From contig JAHEYQ010000009.1 of assembly GCA_023251515.1 (NCBI GenBank), forward strand, positions 1 to 64,000: a stretch of 64,000 nt of DNA, in the 5' to 3' direction. The notes beneath the pieces are model-generated. The model was not told the origin of the DNA, made no database searches, and saw only the letters and a program-made list of their open reading frames with translations. The stretch is from Bacteroidales bacterium (GTDB lineage: Bacteria > Bacteroidota > Bacteroidia > Bacteroidales > JACABE01). Of the stretch, positions 39,101-46,392 are shown one piece after another (the first letter of the stretch is position 1; each line of letters begins with the position of its first letter). Both the position numbers and the translations under genes were made by a program.

Positions 39101-40559
39101 AAATACTTGGTTAGGTTCAACAACAGATTGGTCTAATTTCCAAAACTGGTCATTAGGTAGTGTTCCATTGGCAAATCATGATGTAATTATTCCTGCTTCT
39201 CCAGCAAATGGTGCAAACTTCCCAATTATTGGAACTCCTGCTGTTTGTCATGATATTACAATTCAATCAGGTGCACAATTAATTCAGAATAGTACATTAG
39301 CAATTGGTGGTAAAGTATATGCTCAACGTTTACTTACTCCTGCTACATGGCATTTTGTAAGTTCACCTATTAACAATGCAACTGCTTATGCATTTTCAAA
39401 TGCAAATCCTACTAACTTTGGACAGAATTTATTCTTACAAACTTATAACGAAGGTTGGGTATTTGCTCCAGGAACTTCTCCATGGGTTGACGTAACTGAT
39501 GGTCCTGCTGAAATTATGAGTGCTGGTAAAGGTTACGAAGCATGGTCAGCTAACAATCATATTATTACAATGGAAGGTACTCAATTAAATAGTGCTAATA
39601 TTGTAACTCCAGTTATGTACTCTCCAGCAGCTTCTTTCCCTGGATTTAATTTGATTGGTAACTCTTACCCATCAGCTATTGATATTCATGGATTCAACAC
39701 TTGGGGTGTAAATATGGATGCTTCAATCTATGCATGGGATGGTGCTCAATATTTATTCCAAAATACCTTATTCGGTACATTAGGATTTATTATTGCTCCA
39801 AATCAAGGATTTATGGTAAAAGCTAACGCTGCTGGTGCAATGTTTACAATTCCTGCTACTGCTAAAACTTTTGGTGGTACATTCCTGAAATCAACTGTAA
39901 GTGATGTATTGAAATTAAAAGTTAGCGGTAACGGTTATAACGATGCTGCTTACATCAATTTCAACAGCAATGCTACTGCAAACTATGATGGTCAATTTGA
40001 TGTTGAAAAAATATTTGGTATAGATGCTGCTCCTCAGTTCTATTCAACTATTACAAACAAAAACTTATCTATCAATACACTTCCTTCTTTGACAAGTCCT
40101 GTTGTTGTTCCAATGTCATTAAACGTTGGTGCTAATACAACTTATACTATCACTGCAAGTGAAATGAATAGTTTCGCTAACGGTACTACTATTACTTTAG
40201 AAGATACCAAAACAAATACTTTCACCAATTTAATGCAACAAGCTGTTTATACATTTACTGCAAATCCTGCTGACAATGCTAACAGATTTAAATTACATTT
40301 TGGTGTTAATGGTATCAACGAAGTTAATGGCGGAAACATCAGTATCTATTCTAACAGCAATGTGATTTATGTAAACAACAACAGTAATGAAGTTGTGAAA
40401 GAAATCGTTGTTATGAATGTTTTAGGACAGGAAATCTTAAACAAAAAAGCAGCTAATACTACAATTAACACTATTACTATGGATGTTGCTTCTGCATACT
40501 ACGTAGTTAAAGTTGTTACTTCTAATAAAGTATATACTGAAAAAGTTTACGTAAAATAA
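36177..40559 (+). CDS. 1460-residue secreted protein with T9SS type A sorting domain
   Basis: A large exported protein: signal peptide (to AFSQ, about residue 24); an N-terminal beta-rich domain (about 25-190) starting PTYLVEIKNDTLLSARELSF, which I suspect is cohesin-like; several Ig/SprB-like repeats; four near-identical 69-residue repeats at residues 608-883; a WLGSTTDWSNFQNWSLGSVP segment (about 980) typical of Bacteroidota surface proteins; and the C-terminal T9SS type A domain (last 80 residues: IVVMNVLGQEILNKK ... VYTEKVYVK). The T9SS domain directs export through the type IX system and anchoring at the cell surface. It follows the giant gene by 108 bp and precedes the PID-CTERM-like gene. 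Surface location is well supported; ligand is unknown. Confidence 0.9.
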   Translation: MSKILNKIVGFFILMIIFGYSAFSQNPTYLVEIKNDTLLSARELSFDVFIKNTSTNPTWATQWELSGIQNGIKVNIGILNGGTITPTFDATGLPSQTVANTYFQAANMTMSGTTTSYGVKITGRAVTQGVNTVMVTTTPILLYKIKLTNTADFTPGTTANIITNLSGSTPWPSKLNAFTPTANTAITALAAYYTNAEIRNPILNVLPAVYNVSGGGSAVTLSGSQTGVRYQLKKDGTDIGSYVTGTGSTLEWTNLIEAGTYTISAYRTATYLTANMSGNAIISNAPTAFNVTGGGSYCAGATGVSVGLDGSQAIYSYQLYKDLVAEGLPLVGTGAALTWNNLTAGNYTIKATDAATTAMTGNVTVTATPLATTPTVSVVNNCDGTSTLTIDNAISGANFVWTGGLSGNPLITGQGTYTVTQTPVGGCTSLPSADAIATPKTTPATPVASVEDNCGNSRFFIDPVAAGATVKWYDGATLVYTGNDYTVNNQVTLTAKQEKDGCLSDASLIAVTSNPIPSFPVSVSIAADASNVCTGTTVTFTATPVNGGTPTYVWKVNGFDAGVPSSSIFASNLFANTDVVTCVMTSDLGCTTGNPATSNAIALTVNSIPVQPEVTVNNTCGNSAFTITNGAVGATYNWTPALADLNNVAAGTYTLTQTVGTCTSIASANVVAAPLTVPVQPIVTVNNTCNNSAFTITNGEVGATFNWTPAVADLNNVAAGTYTLTQTVGTCTSIASANVVAAPLTVPVQPIVTVNNTCNNSAFTITNGEVGATFNWTPAVADLNNVAAGTYTLTQTVGTCTSIASANVVAAPLTVPVQPIVTVNNTCNNSAFTITNGEVGATFNWTPAVADLNNVAAGTYTLTQTVGTCTSIASANVVAAPIAPTTQTVTIAASANPSIQGQPVTYFATVTPAATGQMFDWYVNTVWQNTAGINTFSYVPANGDVVSCAAVPTGCYAGGLSNNIAMTVNPTPNYTNTWLGSTTDWSNFQNWSLGSVPLANHDVIIPASPANGANFPIIGTPAVCHDITIQSGAQLIQNSTLAIGGKVYAQRLLTPATWHFVSSPINNATAYAFSNANPTNFGQNLFLQTYNEGWVFAPGTSPWVDVTDGPAEIMSAGKGYEAWSANNHIITMEGTQLNSANIVTPVMYSPAASFPGFNLIGNSYPSAIDIHGFNTWGVNMDASIYAWDGAQYLFQNTLFGTLGFIIAPNQGFMVKANAAGAMFTIPATAKTFGGTFLKSTVSDVLKLKVSGNGYNDAAYINFNSNATANYDGQFDVEKIFGIDAAPQFYSTITNKNLSINTLPSLTSPVVVPMSLNVGANTTYTITASEMNSFANGTTITLEDTKTNTFTNLMQQAVYTFTANPADNANRFKLHFGVNGINEVNGGNISIYSNSNVIYVNNNSNEVVKEIVVMNVLGQEILNKKAANTTINTITMDVASAYYVVKVVTSNKVYTEKVYVK
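37998..38825 (+). repeat. Four tandem 207-bp coding repeats
   Basis: Units start at 37998, 38205, 38412 and 38619, each 69 codons. Unit 1 differs at several residues (EVTVNNTCGN, AVGATYNW); units 2-4 are almost identical in both protein and DNA (IVTVNNTCNNSAFTI, EVGATFNWTP). Each unit has two Cys (NNTC and VGTC) that could form an intra-domain disulfide. The DNA identity implies recent duplication or gene conversion, and an assembler could miscount copies. Confidence 0.95.
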
Positions 40560-40657
40560 CAAAAGAAACTACACTTAAATCTCTCTCCTTTTTGGGGAGG
40601 GATTCAGGTGGGTTTAATTAATTTAATAATTTAGAAATTTTAAATAATTATAATAAT

Positions 40658-40900
40658 ATGAAAAAAGCAATCAGAATTTTTACAGTTGTATCTTTCTTTG
40701 CCTTAATACCAGTATTAACAATGGCTCAACCACCACATCCAAATAGCCCTGTAAATGGCGGAGGTGGTAATGCGCCTAATACCGGCGGACAAACCAACGC
40801 TCCTGTTGGTGGTGGTGCTCCTATAGATGGCGGTCTTAGCATTTTAATGTTAATGGGTGCTGCTTATGGTGCTAAAAAAGTTTATCAGGTACGCAAATAA
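40658..40900 (+). CDS. Small PID-CTERM-like sorting-signal protein
   Basis: An 80-residue protein made of a signal peptide (to AMAQ, residue 23), a short Pro/Asn/Gly-rich mature part (PPHPNSPVNGGGGNAPNTGG) and a tripartite C-terminal tail: PIDGGLS, a hydrophobic helix (ILMLMGAAYGA) and a basic end (KKVYQVRK). This tail fits the PID-CTERM type of protein-sorting tail of Bacteroidota, analogous to PEP-CTERM, where a membrane protease is thought to process the helix. No exosortase- or rhombosortase-like gene is nearby. With almost no mature domain it is an unusually minimal substrate. It is followed by a strong terminator. Confidence 0.8.
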   Translation: MKKAIRIFTVVSFFALIPVLTMAQPPHPNSPVNGGGGNAPNTGGQTNAPVGGGAPIDGGLSILMLMGAAYGAKKVYQVRK

Positions 40901-40927
40901 TCAGTAAATCTGATTAATAATTATATA

Positions 40928-40957
40928 GGCATCGGTTTGAAGACCGATGCCTTTTTT
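40928..40957 (+). terminator. Terminator after the PID-CTERM-like gene
   Basis: GGCATCGGT (40928-40936) pairs with ACCGATGCC (40943-40951), followed by six Ts. Confidence 0.9.
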
Positions 40958-40971
40958 GTTGCCTGAAAAGC

Positions 40972-41001
40972 TTGTAGTTTGCGAAAAAAGTATTAATTTT
41001 G
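40972..41001 (+). promoter_or_regulatory. Promoter of the tRNA-Pro gene
   Basis: TTG (40972-40974) and TAATTTTG (40994-41001) are 19 bp apart, matching the -33/-7 pattern. Transcription would start 3-6 nt before the mature tRNA. Confidence 0.6.
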
Positions 41002-41011
41002 CATAGTAGTT

Positions 41012-41085
41012 CGGGAAGTAGCGCAGTTGGTTAGCGTACTTGACTGGGGGTCAAGAGGTCGTGAGTTCGAGTCTCATCTTTCCGA
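41012..41085 (+). tRNA. tRNA-Pro (anticodon GGG)
   Basis: A complete cloverleaf of 74 nt without encoded CCA. The acceptor stem pairs CGGGAAG with CTTTCCG (one G-U), the D stem pairs GCGC with GCGT, the anticodon stem CTTGA/TCAAG holds loop CTGGGGG, so the anticodon is GGG, and the T arm is GTGAG-TTCGAGT-CTCAT. C1-G72 and discriminator A are proline identity features. U8 and A9 are at the expected place. Confidence 0.96.
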
Positions 41086-41090
41086 CACAA

Positions 41091-41122
41091 AAAAAGGCAG
41101 TTGTGAAAAACTGCCTTTTTCT
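41091..41122 (+). terminator. Terminator of the tRNA-Pro gene
   Basis: A perfect 12-bp stem, AAAAAGGCAGTT / AACTGCCTTTTT, with a 6-nt loop and trailing T-rich sequence, starting 5 nt past the tRNA. Confidence 0.85.
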
Positions 41123-41129
41123 TTTTATA

Positions 41130-41214
41130 AAAAGATACGCATCTCTTGATCAAAAGATGCGTATCTTTTACACAAAAGATGCGTATCTCTTTGCAGAAAG
41201 ATACGCATCTTTTT
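41130..41214. repeat. Four 22-bp units forming two tandem hairpins
   Basis: AGATACGCATCT or its exact reverse complement AGATGCGTATCT occurs at 41133, 41155, 41177 and 41199, a constant 22-bp period, in orientations plus, minus, minus, plus. Units 1/2 and 3/4 can each fold a 15-bp stem flanked by A/T runs. The pair lies between the tRNA terminator and the 3' end of lepA and probably acts as a double bidirectional terminator. Confidence 0.85.
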
Positions 41215-41236
41215 TAATATAGATAAATTCTGATTT

Positions 41237-43024
41237 TTAATCTAATTTAAGAACTGCTAAAAATGCCGATTGTGGCACTTCTACATTTCCTACCTGACGC
41301 ATACGTTTTTTCCCTTTTTTCTGCTTTTCGAGCAATTTACGTTTACGTGTTATATCGCCACCATAACATTTGGCTGTAACATCTTTACGAACTGCTTTTA
41401 CAGTTTCTCTTGATATGATTTTTGAACCAATTGCTGCCTGTATTGCAATATCAAATTGCTGGCGTGGTATTAATTCTTTGAGCTTTTCGCAAATTCTTTT
41501 GCCAAAATTATAGGCATTATCCTGATGTATTAAGGTTGATAATGCATCAACTGGCTCAGCATTCAAAAGAATTTCCAAACGAATTAGTTTTGCTGGTTTA
41601 TATCCCGATTGGAAATAATCGAAGGATGCATAACCTTTTGAAATACTTTTAAGCTTATCGTAAAAATCAATTACAATTTCGCCCAAAGGAATTTCAAAAG
41701 TAAGTTCAATTCTGTCGGAAGTCAGATAAACCTGATTTTTAATAACACCACGTTTACCAATACATAATGTCATAATTCCACCCAGATATTCTGATTTAGT
41801 TATGATATGAGCTGTGATAAAAGGCTCTTCAATATAATCCAAATGATTGGGATCGGGCAAACTTGAAGGATTGTGTACTTCTATCATTTCGCCTTTGGTT
41901 GTATATGCTTTGTAAGATACGTTTGGAACTGTTGTAATTACATCCATATCAAACTCCCTATCCAGTCGTTCCTGAATAATTTCCATGTGCAGCAATCCGA
42001 GGAAACCGCAACGGAAACCAAAACCTAATGCAGCAGATGATTCAGGTTCAAACGTTAGCGATGCATCGTTTAGCTGAAGCTTTTCTATTGAACTGCGAAG
42101 TTCTTCGTAATCATCGGCATCAATAGGATAAACTCCGGCAAATACCATCGGCTTCACGTTTTCGAAACCATCAATTGCTTTTTCACAAGGTCGGGCTACA
42201 TGTGTAACCGTATCGCCAACTTTTACTTCTTTTGATGTTTTAATCCCTGAAATGATGTAACCAACATCACCAGCTTTTAAGACATCTTTTGGTTCGGGTT
42301 TTAGTTTTAAAACACCTACTTCATCGGCATAATATTCCTTTCCGGTTGCAAAAAACTTAACCAAATCACCTTTTCTTACTTCACCGTTTATAATTCGGAA
42401 ATAAGAGATAATTCCTCTGAATGAGTTAAATACAGAATCGAAAATAAGTGCTTGCAAAGGTGCACTTTCGTCGCCTTTAGGTGCTGGAATTCTTTTAATA
42501 ATAGCATGAAGTATATCATCTATACCATATCCTGTTTTTCCGCTTGCTTCAATAATATCATCTCTGTCGCAACCAATCAGATCTACAATCTGATCTTTAA
42601 CTTCTTCTGGCATTGCTGCATCAAGGTCTATTTTATTTAATACCGGAATTATTTCCAGATCGTTATCAAGTGCCAGATATAAATTTGAAATGGTTTGAGC
42701 CTGTATTCCTTGTGTTGCATCTACAATAAGTAAAGCCCCTTCGCATGCAGCTATCGAACGCGAAACTTCATAAGAAAAGTCAACATGTCCGGGAGTATCA
42801 ATTAAATTGAGTTTATATTTTTCGCCTTCAAAAATATAATCCATCTGAATGGCATGACTCTTAATGGTAATTCCTCTTTCTCTTTCAAGGTCCATATCAT
42901 CGAGCACCTGCGCCTGTGAATCTCTCTCAGAAACCGTTTTAGTGGTTTCTAACAATCTGTCAGCCAAAGTACTTTTCCCATGATCGATATGGGCTATTAT
43001 GCAAAAATTTCTTATGTTTTTCAT
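41237..43024 (-). CDS. lepA: Elongation factor 4 (back-translocating GTPase)
   Basis: A 595-residue translational GTPase (E. coli 599). G1 is [15 protein letters not shown], the switch II region [16 protein letters not shown]4 NKIDLD. LepA-specific parts are [19 protein letters not shown] and the C-terminal domain ending [21 protein letters not shown]. It acts on stalled or mis-translocated ribosomes. It starts with [16 protein letters not shown], the usual start. The -7 box lies only 5 nt before the ATG. Confidence 0.97.
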   Translation of the reverse strand: MKNIRNFCIIAHIDHGKSTLADRLLETTKTVSERDSQAQVLDDMDLERERGITIKSHAIQMDYIFEGEKYKLNLIDTPGHVDFSYEVSRSIAACEGALLIVDATQGIQAQTISNLYLALDNDLEIIPVLNKIDLDAAMPEEVKDQIVDLIGCDRDDIIEASGKTGYGIDDILHAIIKRIPAPKGDESAPLQALIFDSVFNSFRGIISYFRIINGEVRKGDLVKFFATGKEYYADEVGVLKLKPEPKDVLKAGDVGYIISGIKTSKEVKVGDTVTHVARPCEKAIDGFENVKPMVFAGVYPIDADDYEELRSSIEKLQLNDASLTFEPESSAALGFGFRCGFLGLLHMEIIQERLDREFDMDVITTVPNVSYKAYTTKGEMIEVHNPSSLPDPNHLDYIEEPFITAHIITKSEYLGGIMTLCIGKRGVIKNQVYLTSDRIELTFEIPLGEIVIDFYDKLKSISKGYASFDYFQSGYKPAKLIRLEILLNAEPVDALSTLIHQDNAYNFGKRICEKLKELIPRQQFDIAIQAAIGSKIISRETVKAVRKDVTAKCYGGDITRKRKLLEKQKKGKKRMRQVGNVEVPQSAFLAVLKLD

Positions 43025-43029
43025 CTATG

Positions 43030-43037
43030 CAAAAATA
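43030..43037 (-). promoter_or_regulatory. -7 box immediately upstream of lepA
   Basis: TATTTTTG on the minus strand ends 5 nt before the lepA ATG (43024), predicting a leaderless or nearly leaderless transcript. Confidence 0.45.
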
Positions 43038-43131
43038 CGAGTTTTTTTTAAATTTTAAACTACTCTAAAGAACAAAAAATGAAATCGTTGTAAAATACAT
43101 ATTACGATTCTCTTATATTATAGAAATAATA

Positions 43132-43190
43132 AAGGGGTAATCTAAGAATCATCTTTATGTGTAATAAAGATGATTCTTAGATTACCCCTT
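43132..43190. repeat. 27-bp perfect inverted repeat with 5-nt loop
   Basis: Arms 43132-43158 and 43164-43190 are perfect reverse complements of 27 nt (beginning AAGGGGTAATCTAAGAATC), loop GTGTA. It lies between ridA (3' end) and lepA (5' end). It may terminate ridA, but the stem is far longer than ordinary terminators and the T run after it is short. Confidence 0.9.
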
Positions 43191-43212
43191 AATCTGTAAA
43201 ATAATGTTTAAC

Positions 43213-43590
43213 TTATTTTACGGCTATGGTTTCTATTTCGACCATCACACCCAAAGGAAGTCCTTTTACAGCATAAGCTGCACGTGCAGGTGGATTTTCG
43301 GAATAATATTTTCCGTAAACTTCGTTCATTGCGGCAAAGTTTTCCATATCGCTTAGCAAACATGTTGATTTTACTACATTGGCAAAACTATATCCGGCTT
43401 CGGTTAAAATGGCTTCAATGTTTTTCATAACCTGTTCGGTTTGTTCTTTAATTCCGCCTTCTACTACTTTAGCAATAGAGGGATCAATTGGAATTTGTCC
43501 TGAAATAAATAACATTCCGTTGGCTTCAATTGCCTGACTGTATGGACCAATTGCTTTTGGTGCATTAACTGTATTAATTACTTTCTTCAT
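43213..43590 (-). CDS. ridA: RidA family enamine/imine deaminase
   Basis: A 125-residue cytoplasmic trimeric enzyme that hydrolyses reactive 2-aminoacrylate-type enamines released by PLP enzymes. Typical motifs: [28 protein letters not shown] and the catalytic Arg in [22 protein letters not shown]. Length is standard. It lies just downstream of pabC-pabB on the same strand but has its own -7 box, so it is likely independent. Confidence 0.93.
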   Translation of the reverse strand: MKKVINTVNAPKAIGPYSQAIEANGMLFISGQIPIDPSIAKVVEGGIKEQTEQVMKNIEAILTEAGYSFANVVKSTCLLSDMENFAAMNEVYGKYYSENPPARAAYAVKGLPLGVMVEIETIAVK

Positions 43591-43617
43591 TTTAATATCT
43601 GATTATTTTTATTAGTG

Positions 43618-43625
43618 CAAAGTTA
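43618..43625 (-). promoter_or_regulatory. -7 box for ridA
   Basis: TAACTTTG on the minus strand matches TAnnTTTG and lies 27 nt before the ATG at 43590. No -33 box at normal spacing. It overlaps the last codons region just below the pabC stop. Confidence 0.5.
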
Positions 43626-43629
43626 GAAA

Positions 43630-44226
43630 TTATATAATATTCCTGATAGGTATTTCAAAATTATCTTCTAATTCTATCATTGAATTGATAAGTATTGCCT
43701 TTTTAAATAGTCGAATATCGGTTTTGCGGATTTCTGCTTCCTGAATAAGTCCTTTATTTATTAAACTTTGCCGTTTGCATCCTTTTAATAAAGCTGTAAA
43801 AGGTGTGTAATAATTTATTCCGTCGCTGAATATGATATTGCAATAAGAAGTGTCGCTCACAAAAGCGTTTTTTATTATCAGGATATCATCGCATTGTTGG
43901 CGTTGTAAAAAAAGTTTATTTATCTGATTACGGTTTTCGAATTTCATTGAATAATCTATCTGATTGTTTTCTATTAATTTGAGCGAATGGATTGGCTTGG
44001 GTGTGTAAGGTAAAAATTCTATTTTTACAACTTCCTTTCCGTAAATGATTCTGCATTTATGCAAAGCGTTTAATGATGATGCCTGATTTGAAATTAAATC
44101 GCTGATAGATATTTCATTTTCTGCTGAAAACAACAAACTACGGCTTTTATTCATTCGCTGCTGATGCAAAGCAAGATTGCATGCGACGCCATGTTGTATT
44201 TTAATAGTTTCGAGCAAAAGGCACAT
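43630..44226 (-). CDS. pabC: Aminotransferase class IV, 4-amino-4-deoxychorismate lyase-like
   Basis: A 198-residue PLP enzyme, shorter than E. coli PabC (about 269). It likely releases p-aminobenzoate from aminodeoxychorismate for folate synthesis. The expected PLP Lys is in the DYSMKFENRNQ segment, followed by CDDILIIKNAFVSDTSYCNI and YTPFTALLKGCKRQSL, the order seen in short class IV enzymes paired with PabB. Its start overlaps the pabB end by 26 bp, so the two are translationally coupled. The reaction is inferred from context. Confidence 0.82.
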   Translation of the reverse strand: MCLLLETIKIQHGVACNLALHQQRMNKSRSLLFSAENEISISDLISNQASSLNALHKCRIIYGKEVVKIEFLPYTPKPIHSLKLIENNQIDYSMKFENRNQINKLFLQRQQCDDILIIKNAFVSDTSYCNIIFSDGINYYTPFTALLKGCKRQSLINKGLIQEAEIRKTDIRLFKKAILINSMIELEDNFEIPIRNII

Positions 44227-45175
44227 ATACTTTGTCTGTTAGTTCCTGATATTCCATTTCGGCTATACTGTTTACGGTAATGCCGCCGCCGCTTTTATAA
44301 ACCATTGTCTGATTGCTTTTTTCAATAAAGCGAATCATTACACCACTATCGAGATTATTGCCATCGAAATAACCGAAAACGCCGGTGTAATAACCTCTTT
44401 CGTAATTTTCGGACTGTGCTATAATTTCGAGTGTTTTCTTTTTGGGGGCACCCGAAATAGAGCCTGCGGGCAATAATTTAAAAATTATATCACCCAGATG
44501 TTGATGAAAATCATGAGGTAAATCGCCGCTTATTTCCGAACTTACCTGAAGCAAATGTTTATTGCTGGTATGCAGATGGTCGATATAACGAAACTTTTCT
44601 ACTTTTACGTTTTTTGACACCATACTCAGGTCGTTTCTTATTAAATCGACTATGGTATAATGCTCGGCAGTTTCTTTTTTATCATTAAGTATTTGGTTTT
44701 CGGCATCGGGTATTGAAGCATCTATGGTGCCTTTCATCGGATAAGAGGAAATCAGGTAGTCGTTTATTTTTACAAAGATTTCGGGCGAAAAAACAACAAA
44801 TTCATCTTTGAAACATAATTTATATTTTGCGTTGCTCTGATAAAATATTTCTTTTAAACTCAAATTGCAATCTAAAACGGTAGGTTGGGTAAGATTTACC
44901 AAATAAGAATTTCCGTATTTCAAATGCGAAATTACATTATCGAAAGCTGTTTTGTAGGTTTGGAAATCAACCGGTGTTTTGTGCATATAAAAATCTTTAT
45001 TGCTGATAAAATTATCTTTATCGGCATTGCCAAAACCATTAATTTCAAACAAAATATCATGAGGTATATTGTCGGCATGAAAAATTAAAGGATTTTTCAT
45101 GGCAAAATCAATGATGAACAGAAAAGCTTTTCGTTCAACACCCATAGTATTCATCAAATTTATTGCCTCTTGCAT
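44201..45175 (-). CDS. pabB: Aminodeoxychorismate synthase component I
   Basis: A 324-residue chorismate-binding enzyme that makes 4-amino-4-deoxychorismate with PabA. I start it at 45175 (MQEAINLMNTMGVERK), because the longer frame would run through the divergent pabA start. Core motifs: SSYPMKGTID, ILNDKKETAEHYTIVDLIRN with the Mg-binding Glu, LLPAGSISGAPKKKT, and GYYTGVFGYFDG. It lacks the long N-terminal half of E. coli PabB, as usual for compact Bacteroidota enzymes. It pairs with the divergent pabA and downstream pabC. Confidence 0.92.
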   Translation of the reverse strand: MQEAINLMNTMGVERKAFLFIIDFAMKNPLIFHADNIPHDILFEINGFGNADKDNFISNKDFYMHKTPVDFQTYKTAFDNVISHLKYGNSYLVNLTQPTVLDCNLSLKEIFYQSNAKYKLCFKDEFVVFSPEIFVKINDYLISSYPMKGTIDASIPDAENQILNDKKETAEHYTIVDLIRNDLSMVSKNVKVEKFRYIDHLHTSNKHLLQVSSEISGDLPHDFHQHLGDIIFKLLPAGSISGAPKKKTLEIIAQSENYERGYYTGVFGYFDGNNLDSGVMIRFIEKSNQTMVYKSGGGITVNSIAEMEYQELTDKVYVPFARNY

Positions 45176-45216
45176 ATTCTTGTTTTTTTGCAATGCAAAT
45201 GTATTAAATTTTAGCT

Positions 45217-45224
45217 TAATTTTG
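45217..45224 (+). promoter_or_regulatory. -7 box immediately upstream of pabA
   Basis: TAATTTTG ends 6 nt before the pabA ATG (45231), so the mRNA probably has almost no leader. The -33 position is poorly matched. Confidence 0.5.
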
Positions 45225-45230
45225 CAACCG

Positions 45231-45809
45231 ATGCAAAACACATTGCTTATATTAGACAATTACGATTCGTTTACCTACAATTTGGTTCAGCTAGTGGAAC
45301 AATGCGGGGTGAAGGATTTTACCGTTGCTAAAAACGACCAGATTAGTATAGATGAAGTAAATGCTTTCAACAGTATATTGCTTTCGCCCGGACCGGGAAT
45401 TCCTTCGGAAGCAGGTATTATGTGCGATTTAATTAAAGCTTATGCACCTGTAAAAAAGATTTTTGGAATTTGTTTGGGACACCAGGCTATAGCCGAATGT
45501 TTTGGTGCAAAATTGGTTCAAATGAATGATATAATGCACGGTATAGGCAGCAAAACGGTTTATACCCGAGCCAAAGATGAGATATTTGAAGGAATGCAGA
45601 ATTGTTTTATTACCGGGCGCTACCATTCGTGGGTAGTTGGTATCGACAATTTCCCCTATGAATCATTAAATATTACCGCTGTGGATATTGCAATGCATAT
45701 TATGGCAATAAAACACAAGCACTATAATGTTAGAGGTGTGCAATTTCATCCCGAATCGTTTATAACGCAAAACGGGCTTAAAATAATGAAAAACTGGCTC
45801 GAATTATAA
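45231..45809 (+). CDS. pabA: Aminodeoxychorismate/anthranilate synthase glutamine amidotransferase
   Basis: A 192-residue class I glutamine amidotransferase supplying ammonia to PabB (and perhaps TrpE). Triad: Cys in FGICLGHQAIAE, His and Glu in QFHPESFIT. The oxyanion motif is LSPGPGIPSEAG. The start at 45231 (MQNTLLILDNYDSFTYNLVQ) is the family start; the frame is open upstream but that part overlaps pabB. It is divergent from pabB with a shared 55-bp promoter region. The product could also serve anthranilate synthase; no trp genes are here. Confidence 0.93.
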   Translation: MQNTLLILDNYDSFTYNLVQLVEQCGVKDFTVAKNDQISIDEVNAFNSILLSPGPGIPSEAGIMCDLIKAYAPVKKIFGICLGHQAIAECFGAKLVQMNDIMHGIGSKTVYTRAKDEIFEGMQNCFITGRYHSWVVGIDNFPYESLNITAVDIAMHIMAIKHKHYNVRGVQFHPESFITQNGLKIMKNWLEL

Positions 45810-45845
45810 TTCGATATTTATTTCACAAATATTTCTGATTTACTG

Positions 45846-46260
45846 GATTTGCTTCTTCGGAATTTCCGATAAAGCCCCGACAGTTGTTTTTGCTTCTTCG
45901 GATTTTCCGACAAAGCAACGTCAACAGATTTTGCTTCTTCGGGTTTTCCGACAAAGCTGCGATAACTGATTTTGCTTCTTCGGATTTTCCGGTAAAGCCC
46001 CGACAACTGTTTTTGCTTCACTTCCCGATGGAAGTGACATCCCGATAGCAGTTTTTGCTTCACTTCCCAATGGAAGTAACATCCCGATAGCAGTTTTTGC
46101 TTCACTTCCCGATGGAAGTGACATTCCGACAATAGTTTTAGCTTCACTTCCCAATGGAAGTAACATCCCGACAACTGCTTTTGCTTTACTTCCCGATGGA
46201 AGTGACATCCCGACAACTGTTTTTGCTTTACTTCCAAAGGAAATTGTCTTCTCGCAGCGT
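45846..46260. repeat. Ten tandem 41/42-bp units in two sub-families
   Basis: Four units of 40-41 bp (starts 45846, 45886, 45927, 45968) share TTTGCTTCTTCGG...TTTTCCG and AAAGC; most carry a TCGGA-TTT-TCCGA dyad. Six units of 42 bp (starts 46009, 46051, 46093, 46135, 46177, 46219; the last degenerate) share TTTTTGCTTCACTTCC and carry a TCACTTCC-N4-GGAAGTGA dyad, alternately perfect and with GGAAGTAA. The two types share the GTTTTTGCTTC start, so they have one origin. Confidence 0.92.
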
Positions 46261-46392
46261 GCGAGGTTTCATTTATGGTTATAGAAATCATCTTTTTTAA
46301 AGAAACAATTCTCTTACAAAATGCACAATAAGAAATTTAAAAGGAAAAGTTCTTTTTAAAAACAATGTGGAAAAATTAATATTGCAACAAAA

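Noticed and set aside
41040..41222. A 60-codon plus-strand frame over the tRNA-Pro 3' half and the 22-bp units
   Set aside because: It lies on a real tRNA and two terminator-like hairpins; its repeated KRYAS-type peptide is only the 22-bp repeat translated.
45099..45230. 44-residue N-terminal extension of pabA
   Set aside because: It overlaps pabB on the other strand, has no similarity to the family, and the promoter box lies just before the internal ATG at 45231.
45818..46291. Minus-strand reading frames of 157 and 95 codons over the 41/42-bp array
   Set aside because: They overlap each other in different frames, exist only because of the repeat period, and have no promoter, signal or family match.
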